Assembly (NCBI GenBank): GCA_021401465.1
Contig: JADDMT010000032.1
Location: 124,001-188,000 of the forward strand
Reading direction: 5' to 3'
Length of the DNA stretch: 64,000 nucleotides
Source of the DNA: Teratosphaeria epicoccoides
Taxonomy: Eukaryota; Ascomycota; Dothideomycetes; Mycosphaerellales; Teratosphaeriaceae
The notes beneath the pieces are model-generated. The model was not told the DNA's origin and searched no databases. It saw only the letters and a program-made list of their open reading frames with translations. A program made the position numbers and the translations under genes. This document shows positions 45,343-56,314 of the stretch, one piece after another; positions within the stretch are counted from its first letter, which is position 1, and every line of letters begins with the position of its first letter.

Positions 45343-45944
45343 TTAAGTGTTTTGTGGACTCCTGGATGGGCTCCGACTGCCGCTGCTCGCGGTAGGTTCC
45401 AGGCTCCGTTCTGGGGAGTTTCGCTGGTTCAGGGGGGGCCATGGTGAGGTGGGCAGACTATCGCCTGGTCTCTGAGGCTTAGAGGATGCTGACGATGGGG
45501 CGTTCGACCCACTTTCTGCTGCTGGAGTTGCTTGACTTGGGTTGCTAGGGTGATCTTTCGTGGATGGATTGTTTGGCCTGGTCCATGGCCCAAGACGATT
45601 TGGGCTCGGCGATTCTCTCGACGCTTGTGCTGTAAGTCCTACTCTCCATCAGTCCCGACTGTTGAGAGACGCAGATTTTGAATGTTACTCTGGTTGGGCA
45701 TGCCCGAAGTGCTTCTACCTGGAATATGATTATTGGCATCGGGTTTGGGGACTCCCTCACGCTGTTGTTGCGATGGTAGTGGAAAGTATGGTGTGGTTGG
45801 TGGGGCCTGTGATTGTGAGTCCGACTGTTCTTGTGGCGGCAATTGCTTCTGTTTGACTTGTTTCTTGGGATAGGATGGCGGAAGCTTGTCGCTACCTCTG
45901 TTCTCGTCACTTCCAGGCTTCTTACCTCCTGCAGACATTCTCAT
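45343..45944 (-). CDS. Hypothetical disordered Pro/Ser/Gln-rich protein
   Basis: Exons 45719..45944 and 45343..45629 give 170 residues; a second ATG lies two codons in. Exon 1 is KKPGSDENRGSDKLPPSYPK and similar, rich in Gln, Pro and Ser. The 89 nt intron (GTAGAA donor, CTGAT branch, TTACAG acceptor, phase 1) joins HIP to AQASRESPSPNRLGPW, and the low-complexity composition continues to SPSRSPQNT and a stop. The consistent composition across the inferred intron and total length divisible by three support a real gene. No domain, membrane segment or signal peptide is visible. It may continue into 44497-45022 by further splicing. Confidence 0.45.
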
Positions 45945-46575
45945 GCGATGTGCTCCTTTCCTAGCAAAGGAATAGACTACGAGCTATAAGAAGTTCTGAT
46001 TCCTTTCTTCTGAGTTGGACATTACTGGACAATCCCGGAGACTTCTAGCAGACCCTCCTTATTTGCGACTTGTCAAGGGCCTCGAGCTGGACGTTGTGTC
46101 CGCGAGAAACCGAAAGGAAACGTCCGCAATGACAGCGCGTGATAGCCATTGCTATCATGCGCGTTTTGGTAACAGCCGTTAGGCCGATCAATAGCAAGCG
46201 TCACCTGGCAAGTTAGTAGTCGATATCAAATGGTGTGGCGTGCCAAACGCTGATCAAGCCTCCGCTGCTTCCGTACTTGCACAAGTCCTCGCGCGCCGGT
46301 CTGTGCCGTGGAAGGCATCTCATTACGCGGCCTGTTGTCTGCTGCTAAGAGTAATGGTGTAAGATCCATCCAATAACCCTTGAGTCTTACCTGGATTCGA
46401 ACCCCATCACACCGATATGAGGTGTAAGTGATAGCTTTACAAAACTGGCGCCATTGTTAATAGACTTTTTCGTGTCGAGCTGGCCCCAAGGACTGCTGGT
46501 CGGCGCTGTGCAACGCGTTGGACAGGCGTACTGATTGAGCGCGCCGAGATCGATTGTCAATCGGCTCCTGACACC
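45945..46575. other. Intergenic upstream of HET pseudogene
   Basis: About 630 bp. Contains a tRNA-like B-box on the minus strand near 46390 but no foldable tRNA (see rejected). The HET reading frame is open from 46435 without any ATG. Confidence 0.45.
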
Positions 46576-48337
46576 TTTCGCCCCGAAGTTATAAAGCTGT
46601 GCTCGATCCTTGATGGCAACAGGCGAGACCCATTAGCCTGCTCGCTTCGTGCTGTCGATCTTTCTCGGCAGCCAGATTACCAATGCATTTCCTATGTGTG
46701 GGGAGAGCCCAATGACCGAGAGACCATACAGCTGGACGGAAGAAGCGTTTCAGTACCACGTAGCTTGATTGACCTATTGCTCAGGCTTCGAGGATCAAAA
46801 GCAGCCACAAGCCTTTGGGTCGACACATTGTGCATTGACCAAGACAACCACAAGGAAAAGAGAGAGCAGGTTGCTCTCATGGGCGATATCTACGCCAACG
46901 CTGAGAGCGTGATAGTATGGCTTGGCGACACAGTGTATTCTGGCCCACAAGCATGTCAAGAAGAGCCGGACATTCTAAGCGCTATGACGAACTTGGCGGA
47001 CGACGCTCACTTCCACGATCTGCCCTTCTCTAACCACTGCAAGTCCCGCAAATGCCCGGCAGCAGCAGGGACGGCGGCGAATAGTCGCTGGTCCTGGCCA
47101 CAGGTCCTTGGACTATGGCAAAGGTGGTTTGATGTGGCCTGGTTTGAACGAGCATGGACAGTCCAGGAAATTGTATTAGCTCGTCAGGCTACCCTCATGC
47201 TTGGACCGTTCACAATCTCTTGGAACATCGTCTCTCGGGCTTGGGTCAATCTGGGACGCCATATGCGGTACTGCTGCACTGAGTGCATCTACGGCCTTCC
47301 GGGCCAAGACTCAACCCACATCTATTGGATGGCCGATCGTATCATAGACCTTGCCACTTCTCGAGACAAGCTTAAGCACGGCCAGCATCTGATTTCCTCG
47401 TTGCTCCAATTCAGCTGGAAGAAGTCTTCTCGCGAGATAGATAAGATCTATGGCTTTCTTGGCTTGCAAACCGGTGCGAGACCCACGCCAGTCACGCCAG
47501 ACTACGACATCACATTGCAAGAAGTCTTTTATCGATTCGCAAGAGACCTGATCTTCACGCAGGATTGGCTCGTACCGCTGTGCTTGGACCCGAGGCACGA
47601 AAAGGAGGAGCTGCCTCTTGGGTGCCTGACTGGTCGGTGAAACCGAATGGCCCTGAAATGTATCGAACAGAGCGTGTTCAATGGTCATTTTCATACAAGG
47701 CGGCCAAAGGCTTTCCTGGGCGTCCGCAGGTGAATGATCGCTTCCTGGAGGTGGACGGCGTGCTCTTTGATCAGATATATTGGACCAGCTCGGCGTACCC
47801 TTGTGCCAAGCAGTTTGAAGAGCGCCTCCACTTACTCGAAGATTGGCAGGATCAGATCTGGCTTGAAATGTCTCGTCGCAGCGGTATGTAGCTGGCGGAA
47901 TAGTCCGTGATGCCCTTTGGAAGACGATGTTCGCCGACCGTTACCAAGGAGCTGACGAGCCCAGGACTGCCACTGCAATCGACATCCAAAAGCTGCAAGA
48001 TTTCGTCAGGCAGGCTAGAAGCGACATGGCGCAGTTCGGCGCAAGTGCAGTCATCGGGCTGAACGAGGCCATGACGTCCCACATCATCGCGGCGGTGGAG
48101 CGTAGATTGTTCGTCACAAGCAAGGGATATCTTGGCCTATGTCCCGAGAACAGTAGAGTCGGGGATGAAGTCTTTGTTCTGGGAAGTTGTCCGGCACCTG
48201 TGGTCCTGCGCTCCACCCGCGCGGCAGAAGCTGGAGAGACCAGCCACGTGTCCGTGGGCCATTGCTTCGTTCACGGCATTATGTATGGACAGGCCATGAC
48301 GATGGAATTGGAGCGTGCTCGAGTGCGCATTGAGTAA
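46576..48337 (+). pseudogene. HET-domain (heterokaryon incompatibility) pseudogene
   Basis: The HET domain is clear: FRPEVIKLCSILDG, CSLRAVDL, YQCISYVWGEP, LWVDTLCIDQDN, QVALMGDIYANAESVIVWLGD and AWFERAWTVQEIVLA. The C-terminal part has KIYGFLGL, SWVPDWSVKP, ALWKTMFADRYQG and VTSKGYLGL to VGHCFVHGIMYG. These lie in three frames: frame one to about 47600, frame two about 47600-47870 and frame three from about 47875 to 48337. They need two frameshifts, with no intron that would explain them. The first frame also has no ATG between its upstream stop at 46432 and the domain, so the start is missing or in an unseen exon. Intact members mediate non-self recognition cell death after hyphal fusion; this copy is most likely inactive. 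Confidence 0.85.
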
Positions 48338-49828
48338 GCGATGCTTTTCGGGGGACTCGGATAGCGTCCAAGGTTTCTGGCGACAGCCTGTATTAGTTTT
48401 CTTATTCGAATCTACCGTTAATCGCGCAACTGTCGGCGTGTCCCATACGGCTATCACCGTACCCCTTTCCGGCTGCACACGGGACGTTACCCACGTACTC
48501 GAATGTTACCATCCAGGGATGAGCTCTAAGCGAGACAATCGCCAAAATTGTCCAAATTCAGCCATTGCCGGGCCCGGGGCCATGGGTCGTCAATCAACGG
48601 ATCAACGATCGCATCGTAAATATCTCATTGCCTGCGGATGCGCGTTCGAGTAATCGTGTTGCTTCGCTCACTGCGCTTGACTTGGTAGCGAGTACCAAGC
48701 CAAGCTTTTATGCGGTGCAACAACATGGTGTCAGGCCAGTCGACCGCTTCTATTCCAGCCACTGCAAACGCCAACTGTGCAAGACTGTGCGACATCTGCC
48801 AGCGATCTTAGGCGCCATGGCAAAGAAAGGATCATATCTTGTCGTACGAGGAGATCCACCTGATGCGCGCGCCAGGCGATAGACATGGACTTTGCCTTCT
48901 GGCAGCCGCACATGCGACGTACGGCCAACCAAAACCTCCAACGCCGTGAGCTCCTCCTGTCGTGATCAGCTGAGCTGCAAGCTTCGTCCCACGACCCTCA
49001 CTTACGGCTATTCTGACAGAGGTCTGTGGAATGGCATGTCACGTGTGCGGCACGTATTGCATGTGCTGCACGACGCATTAGCATGTGCTTGCGAGATCCT
49101 CGAAATTTCCAGCGAGCCAGCGTTCTTTCAAGAGTGTTCCGGTCGCACAATCTGCAATCTGGTGATCGGTTGAGTCCGACAGCTAATCTCGACCTTATGT
49201 AGATCTGCGGACTTGTCAAGGAATGACGACGACGTCTTTGAACACCGACTCATTTTCCTGGCGTTATGTACAGTCATGTGGGCCAATCATGCCTCGTTCG
49301 CAGCGCCATCTCGATATTTGCCGCTCGGCACACGCCGTTTCCGACATACCTTATACACAAACCCCCCGTCAGTGATTGCACGCATCAAGATTTTCGAAAA
49401 TTCCGATTCCATGCATGCGCAGTTCTGCCTCGAGCAGCTGTGTTTCAAAACGCCGGTCCCCAATCTCGCAGGCCTACAAGCCAAATGGAGCAAGATCGCT
49501 ATGCTCAAACAATTCGCGCCATGGCAACTCAGGGTCCATTCCAAGTCAGCGCTATCGCGATGTACAATATAGGGCGCGGTTCATATACAGATTCGTTACT
49601 CCCAACGCCGCCTGGCCATCGTTAAACTTCATGGAAGTCCTTTCCGGGATGCCTCAGACACCTCTGACAAGACGGGTATCTCGGGAAAAAGCGAAAAGGC
49701 AATGGACGCTGAAAACGCTACTGATAACAGACTCGCAAAAGGTCCTCATGAAGCCGAAATACTGTGCCGCCGGACGAGTTCAGCGTTGACCAAAAATGCA
49801 TGCAGCACCGAGCAGGACCATGTTGTAA
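48338..49828. other. Intergenic, no gene supported
   Basis: About 1.5 kb between the HET pseudogene and the 3' end of nsdD. Frames up to about 137 codons exist on both strands but lack domains and overlap each other. Confidence 0.5.
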
Positions 49829-51431
49829 TCAGTTTTCCTTTGGTCGTAGGTTAGAACTGCCTGCATTATTTGTTTTGTTTGCTCCTTGTTGCTTTCTCGT
49901 GAGCTTTGCGTAGTGGAGTCCGCATGCGTTGCAAAGTGTCCTAGCTCCGTCCGGACCACGTCGCCATTCGGGAGTCTCTGCGCGGTTGCAGCTGTGGCAG
50001 CGCCCTGGAGGTGCAGCACGTCCGCGGCGTTTGTTCTTATTGTCTTGCCCTGACATGTCTGTCTTGACGTCATCTTCCTGATTTTGACCCAGTGGAGGTG
50101 GTGCTTCAGGCATGCCCTTGTGCGCTTGTCTTTGGTCGACAATTGACTGCTCGTATGCAGCCTGCTGTTCGAGAACGACAGCACGAATCTTCTCGAGAGC
50201 CTCAAGTTGAACTCTAGATTTGCTGATCATATCTTCAACCTCGACAAGACCAGGTAGTGTAGCCAGAGAAGGACCATTACGTGCCGATTGATGGAGCCGG
50301 TCACCATATCGACGAGAGAAGTCTAGCAAGATACCACTTGTTTGTGCAATCTGTCCAAAGTCAATGGTGAAACGAAAAAATGAGTGCTCAATGCGACACA
50401 CCTCGTTCAGTGATCCTTCCAGATCGTACATGTCCAGATGACGCTTTACGGATGTGCTGTAGTCCCGTGAATCGGTTGCATCATCAGGCCCGTAACGAGT
50501 AGCCTCAGCTTTCCAGCCTGGAGCTGGCGTAGCCGAAAAATGAGTAGAAGGTTGAAAGATGGGGCCTGACGACGCGCTTGCTGGCGGCGTGAGTTGGCTA
50601 CACCGAGCTGGGTACGGCATGTAGCCGTATGGAACGCTGTTCGGGGGTGGCATTGAGCCAGCAGGGTGAGCAGGTGGCTGCTCATAGCCGGCAGATGCAG
50701 TCGGCGGGTATGGGTATGGCGGAGCGGATTGTGACGGCCTTACAGCGGCCTCAGACGCCGGCAGATGCAAAGACAGTCTCTCTGATGCATGGGAAACCCT
50801 CTGAGATTCCTGCGGAGCCAAGGCATGCGGATGGGGCTCTTGCCGCACATGTGAGATGGTCTGATAGGTCTGCGGAGTTGGCGGTGGCTCCATATTAAAG
50901 GATCTCTTGGTAACAGATACTGGCGAGCGTGGAGCTGCAGAATGAGGTTGCGATTGATGAGCGTGTGTCGATGCTGTGTGCGGAGGAGGCGCAGGTGTTG
51001 CAGTCGGATATGTATGATTGTCCACCCCGAGCGCTTCTGATATCGACGGCAGCGATTGGCGTGTCGTCTGTTTGGCATCTTGCTGCTCTCCACTGGCTCG
51101 TCGTGACTCAGGTGGCGTCTGAACGCCTGTTTGCGCACCCACCCACGCATTTGTGTGGAAAGAAGAATGTGCAGGTTGACTATACGGCGGGGGAGGCACC
51201 GATGGGTATGTGTAGGTAGGACTCGTTGCGGTCACTGGCGGTAGTGCATGTCCGGCACCTGCAGGATGTCTCTGAAACGCAGCTTCTTCTTCCCGTTTGA
51301 CCTTGTCCACGTCGAGATAGCTAAGGGCGGGTAGCTGAGGGCTGTTTGTTGGGTCAGCACCCTGTTGGCTACGATCACACAGCATCATGACGAAACACTC
51401 GGATGACGTACCGCCGACTTTCAGCGTCCAT
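49829..51431 (-). CDS. nsdD: GATA-type transcription factor NsdD
   Basis: Exons 51412..51431, 50402..51368 and 49829..50350, 502 residues. The tiny first exon encodes MDAESR; a 43 nt intron (GTACGT donor, CGTAG acceptor) leads to QQGADPTNSPQLPALSYLDV. A second intron of 51 nt is a multiple of three and stays open, so it hides in the reading frame; removing it gives SLNE-IAQTSGILLDFSRRYGDRLHQ, which matches NsdD relatives. The middle is Pro/Ser/Gln-rich and disordered. Near the C-terminus is one type IVb GATA finger, CHSC-x18-CNAC, with TPEWRRGPDG and the LHYAKLTRK tail. NsdD activates sexual development and represses asexual sporulation in Aspergillus. The upstream 3.7 kb contains no gene, in line with complex regulation. 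The first intron is short and the first exon is the least certain part. Confidence 0.88.
50351..50401 (-). other. In-frame 51 nt intron in nsdD
   Basis: GTGTGT donor after GAG, CATTGAC branch, GGACAG acceptor, phase 0, no stop inside. If retained it would insert 17 residues (VCRIEHSFFRFTIDFGQ) into the conserved helix region, so gene callers may miss it. Confidence 0.75.
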
Positions 51432-54400
51432 GGTGGCTGCTCAGGACAGGTAGTGGTAATGTTTGTTCCAGCGTGTTGGTCGCTAACTCGAGTTACCTCG
51501 AGTCTCCGGGACTCGGACAGCCTTTAGTGTCGGCAAGCCGAAGGGGGCGCTTGGTCTACGTGCCCTGCCTGAGCAGCTTTAGCAGGCTGTCGTGGCTGGC
51601 AAGCAAACTAGGTGGCAATAATCACTTGCGTGAGGCGGACGAGATGTTCAGTGTATTCCGCCGGCGCAGCCAGTGATCCGCCCATGTGAGTGAGTCTGAG
51701 AGGCGGAGGGAAGTCCACTGCGCCGAGCAAGCACGGTCCCACCAGTATCGCTGGATCTAAGACTTGGTGCAGGGTGATATTCTCTGCCGACACGCGAAAG
51801 CAGGAGGTGCCAGTTTGGAACGGAGAAGGGTCAGATTGTGTAGTCAGCAATGTAACTTCCGAAGCGATCAGAAACTCTGACGAGGGGCATGGGGGGAGGA
51901 CGAGAAACGAAGAACTGGCGGCGGCGCCACGGGTTTGCAAGGCGCTGAATGCCGCTAAATCTCACGACGCAGATCTGATCGATTTGGCGCTCAGACCACT
52001 TGATCCACCAGCGGTGACTGTTGGGCGCTCGATAGCAAAAGCGCGAGTAAGCATGCTGCATACCCCTCCATCGCTGTCTGGGCCGGTAACGTGCGGAGGC
52101 TTCGCAGCCTGGCGAGTGCCGGTACTGGTGATCCGAACTCGTCACAGGCTTTCGTTGTATCGACGAGCACGAATCTAGATACCACGAACCGATGTGCAAT
52201 TCTCCATGTCGGGATCCCACGGTCGCGGAGGCTTCCGATTCACTCAAGAACCAGGGTTTGCAAAACAAGTGGCACCTGTACCTACCATCTACCTTCTCGG
52301 TAGCTGCCGACGCGAAGGATTCGGCGCCAAGAGCGCTTGATCTGTACGATGTCGAAATTGGTGCGACGCGCTGCTAAAAGGTTCGACGCACATCCGAGCA
52401 CTTCCACGCATATGAGACAGGAGATAGAACAAGTGTGAATCATTGGCTTCAGGAATAGTGCCCTGGCAGCCTCACGGCGGTTTCTGGCCGATGCCTCTCT
52501 CGCACTGCCAAGCACTCAGCAGGATCGGAGACCCCACATGTAGCGCGTCCGAATCGACAACGGCAAGAACTGGCTCACTGGCTGACCACAGATTGATGCC
52601 GATCGGTCCACGATCGCGGCGAACTCTCGCGTGCTCGGACAAACGCAGCGCGGATGACGGAGCCGCAGCGCTGAGCGCTCTCATTGGACTGCTGGCAGTA
52701 CCTGCTCATGCAATTTTCGCCAGTTGGCATGATCCTGGGAGTGCAAAAGATCCGACGATCTACTTCTGTTCCATGCCCAAGACACCTCCAGGATGAGTCG
52801 AGCTGCGGCCCTTGACCATGGTTGTGCTGTTCGGTCCATCTGTGTGAGCACGATAAGCGCAGATCAATGCCTTCTGCATCAGGCAGGGCCAAGCTATTGG
52901 ACGTCGCTATCTACTGAAATGCTTAACAGAACAGTTGCCAATGCACATGGCCACGCGAGTAGCCGCGCTCAGGCTCAACGTGGACAAAACACTCCGAAAC
53001 AGCGCTGCAGGTGGTTCGAAAGGAGAAGTCGTAGTCAATCAAGACCCCACCAGTGAGTTTTGCACAGCCGCAGTTGCAGTATTGGAAGCGGCCGGCCATT
53101 TTGCGCAGCCAAGGCCTAACATTGCGGCGGCACGTCAGGAGTTACCAGCAACATCTCATGACGATCTCTACCAGGAGTACGGAAATGGAGATACACCAGG
53201 GTATCACGCGTCAGGCAACACGAGGTAGTATTCTTCGACGTGGGTTGCTAATTGCCGGTGCCGCCCGACGAGTCACGATCCATTATCATTGCTTGCGAGT
53301 ACCGAAGTGTGCCATGATAACTTCCTCCTCTGCAATATTGTCACAAGCATCTTCCCGCTCGGAGCTATTCCCCACCTCATCTCTTGCAATCGCTAGGTAT
53401 GCCGGAACCAGATTGTAGCGCCTATAGATGTCCGCCTCATGTTCACTGAAGCTCCAAGATCGCAATGTGGCCAGATGCAGATCAGCATGTGCTTTGGAAG
53501 CACAGATCAACAACGATGCGTGCATGGCAAAGCTCGGAGAAGTCCTGAGGCTTGACACACCGTTTTCAATCCTCGAGGCTCAACGGCTTCAACGCCGTCA
53601 GCATGCTTGTATGGCCGAAAAGCTACAGCATGTAACCACGTAGTTGCCGTGCGTCGAGCAGGCAACCAGCCAGTGACGTGCGCGACTCGCACTCAGCCAC
53701 TTTGAACACGCGCCACGATTCATTCTCTAGACAGCCGTAAAGTGCACGACACGAACATAAAACATCAAAGAAGACCGTATCGACCATCGTGCTCAATGCA
53801 TAAGTCTGAAAATGCCAGATGCATCTCAAGTTTCTCACCATCTGCCGGGAGTGACGGTCAGGAGCTTGATCCCGGAATGTTGACCGTCGAGGACAGGAGA
53901 CCCTGGTATTGTTCGGGCATATGTGCACGCTCTGTCGAGCACGTCAGTCACCGGGTGACATCGGCGGTGTTCGAAGCCCAGGATCGTGCGAATGAACGAT
54001 GTCCAGTATATTGGAGTTCAGCACCTCGAAAGTGGTCCAGGACCCACCCCAGAATCTAAGTAGTTCTCCAAATAAGCTCCGCTTAGTCTCGATCTGAAGG
54101 CACAGGCTCAGGTCGCCAGGATCGAGAACGCCCAAAAGGTCAACGGTTGTAGCGGTGCACACAGCTTGGGTTGGTGTGTCTCAGCCTTGGAGCTGGTGAC
54201 TGGGCCAGCGTGCTTGGCCAGATCCACGACTTTGTCCGAAGTGAGATGTGTTTGGTCAAGGTACATGGATTGATACATGTCCAAATAGGTCCATGGCAAG
54301 GATCCAGCAGTCGCAGTCATCTCCGAGGAATCGCTGCTACTTAGATCTGCGTCTGGATGGTTGTTCGTTGGAGCTCCGGGACGGCTGCCGAAGAAAGTAG

Positions 54401-55160
54401 ACATGTGCCAGACACGAACGGACCATTTCTGAGACATCATGCTATGCATGAAGGCTTGACCTCACCGAAGCAGCCACGTCGAGAGCACAGCAGGGCGTTG
54501 AATAGCAGGTTGTGCCTTAGGCTTGCCCCGCAGATTTCATAATGTGAGCTGCCAGTCTTGCATCGGACGGCCTGCGTATCAGTGAAGCTTATGGCCGTCA
54601 CGAGACGCTGGCAATATTGCATGGAATCAGTGCCGTGCCAGCTGCTGCTTCCCACGAGCGCGCGCACCCTGGCGGTGCTGGCATTGATTTAGTCACACGG
54701 CTAAATTAGATGATGCTTGCAAGATGAACCGATCTCATCCAGCAAATCTCGACTGTACATGGTACCACACCCAACTGAGTTCCCGATCTGGCCCGGCGGC
54801 CTGGCTTCCGTGACAGTGGCATGACTGCCGTGGACGACTCAATCGGACGTACCAGTTTCTGCGACCGCAGATCACTCGATCGAACCTACCGCTCTTGCTC
54901 CTCGTCAAGCGTGGTACTTACTGTGACCGGTTCGGACGTTTCCTGATTAACGGCACAGCCGCTACACTTCGGTGAGGCTTCACCCGTGATATTGACTATC
55001 ACTTGGTAAACCCACTTTGCAGTCAGAAGTAGCCTGTCCTTGAGCGCTCGGAGCTCCAGGTTCCAAGCTCGCGGTTAGTCGACTCCCTGCTGCACGCGCT
55101 CGTGGCCATGCAGTGCATAAGCGCCCGCGGCTCATTACCTGAGTAGCCGTCCCAATGGAT
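51432..55160. other. 3.7 kb gene-free region upstream of nsdD
   Basis: No frame with a recognisable domain, no RNA gene and no clear repeat family. It separates two same-strand genes (dynactin p25 3' end and nsdD 5' end), so most of it may be nsdD promoter or 5' leader. Confidence 0.5.
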
Positions 55161-55957
55161 TTACTTCATACTCTTCACAAGCGGCCTCAAATCTCCGCCC
55201 TCCACAAACTCTTCGTCCCCACCTCCGCCCTGACCCCAGCCTTCCGGCACCTCACCAATGATCTTCGCCGGCCTTCCTGCCACCAGCGATCCCGGAGGGA
55301 TCATCATGTGTGGCGGTACCACAGTATTTGGCAAGATCTTGCACTGCTCCTTGATGACGCAGAAAGGCATCAGTACACAATTTTCGCCAATGTGGACGTG
55401 TGATGAAATTGATAAGCTGGAGACGTGCGTGCCCGTGCCGATGAAGACGTTGTCGCTGATTCTCATAGGGTAAAAAGTCATTTGTCCTCTGCTGAGGCGC
55501 ATGGGTGGGCGGATGGTGCAATTTGTAGATATGATGCTGGCTCTGTGGGTTGATCAATAATGTGGGTAGTGAATGAGATACGTCGATGCATACCTCCCGA
55601 CAGTGATCGCAGTCGAGGGGCCTTCCTTCTCACCTTCTGCTGGCCTGTCTGGCCTACGGAAGAGGTCACCTCGTAGCGTCACACCGGCCATTACTACCGA
55701 TCTGCCGCCAAGCATTATGTTCTGCTTGCCCTCGATGTGCGATCTTCGTGAAATCTTATTGCCAGTATCCTATCCACCATTAGACAGTGCCCAAATTGTG
55801 CTTGAGAGCTCGAGACATGGAGGCAGCGAAATGGAGACAAGCCTCAATGCCCTGGCCAACACACCGGTCGACGCGTGTTCAGGCTTGCTCTATGACCTAC
55901 CGTCTCAATATACTCAGTCTTGACCGTACGGCGGTTGATAGGCCCGGGCCGTGACAT
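55161..55957 (-). CDS. Dynactin subunit p25 (DCTN5)
   Basis: Exons 55901..55957, 55594..55769 and 55161..55542, 204 residues. Exon 1 ends KTEYIET, exon 2 starts DTGNKISRRSHIEGKQNIML, matching the DCTN5 opening (YIETDTGNKVSR). The body is a left-handed beta-helix of hexapeptide repeats: GGRSVVMAGVTLRGDL, TNCTIRPP, GQMTFYPMRISDNVFIG, SSHVHIGENCVLMPFCVIKE, CKILPNTVVPPH. A 12-18 residue insert (RRPDRPAEGEKEGPST) between the second and third repeat turns is longer than in animals. The C-terminus has GELPE-like GEVPEGWG followed by a glycine run. p25 caps the pointed end of dynactin and links dynein to early endosomes. Introns of 131 and 51 nt have canonical ends. Confidence 0.9.
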
Positions 55958-56314
55958 TCTGGCGCCTGTCCGTCTCTGACGGTGGAGGCTTTATGGACAA
56001 CAACGAGACGACTTCTGCCAAAGTCTTCGGAGATCCGGTGTTTGTCTTCAAAGCAATGTTCCAGATAGTAAACTTGCTGGCAATGTCTCGCCAGTGTCTT
56101 CAGAAAGAAAAAGTGGAATCCCTTGTAATCCGGCGGTGAACCGAGCTTCTCCCGACGACCTCCACCTTTCTCACTTGCTTCCCTAGAAACAAGCGCTCGT
56201 CCGACTTTGCACGCATCTTCGGAGAGCAGCCCGCGGCGTATAATGGAGTCCGGCGTTTCGTAATCTCAGGTTGTGGCTTTCCATCCCAGGGAAAGGCGGA
56301 CTGAAAATTTAGGA
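55958..56314. other. Divergent promoter between p25 and PI-PLC X protein
   Basis: About 360 bp between divergent starts. The downstream frame runs open to 56273 but begins with GTG. No other feature. Confidence 0.5.

Noticed and set aside
46350..46470. tRNA-like sequence on the minus strand with GGTTCGAATCC B-box
   Set aside because: The T-stem pairs badly, the candidate anticodon loop lacks the usual U33, and the acceptor arm mismatches at two positions. It may be a chance motif or an old tRNA-derived fragment.
54108..54449. 113-codon minus-strand frame in the nsdD upstream region
   Set aside because: Has an ATG but no domain, no conserved-looking block and no neighbouring exon signals; could be a short upstream frame but cannot be supported.
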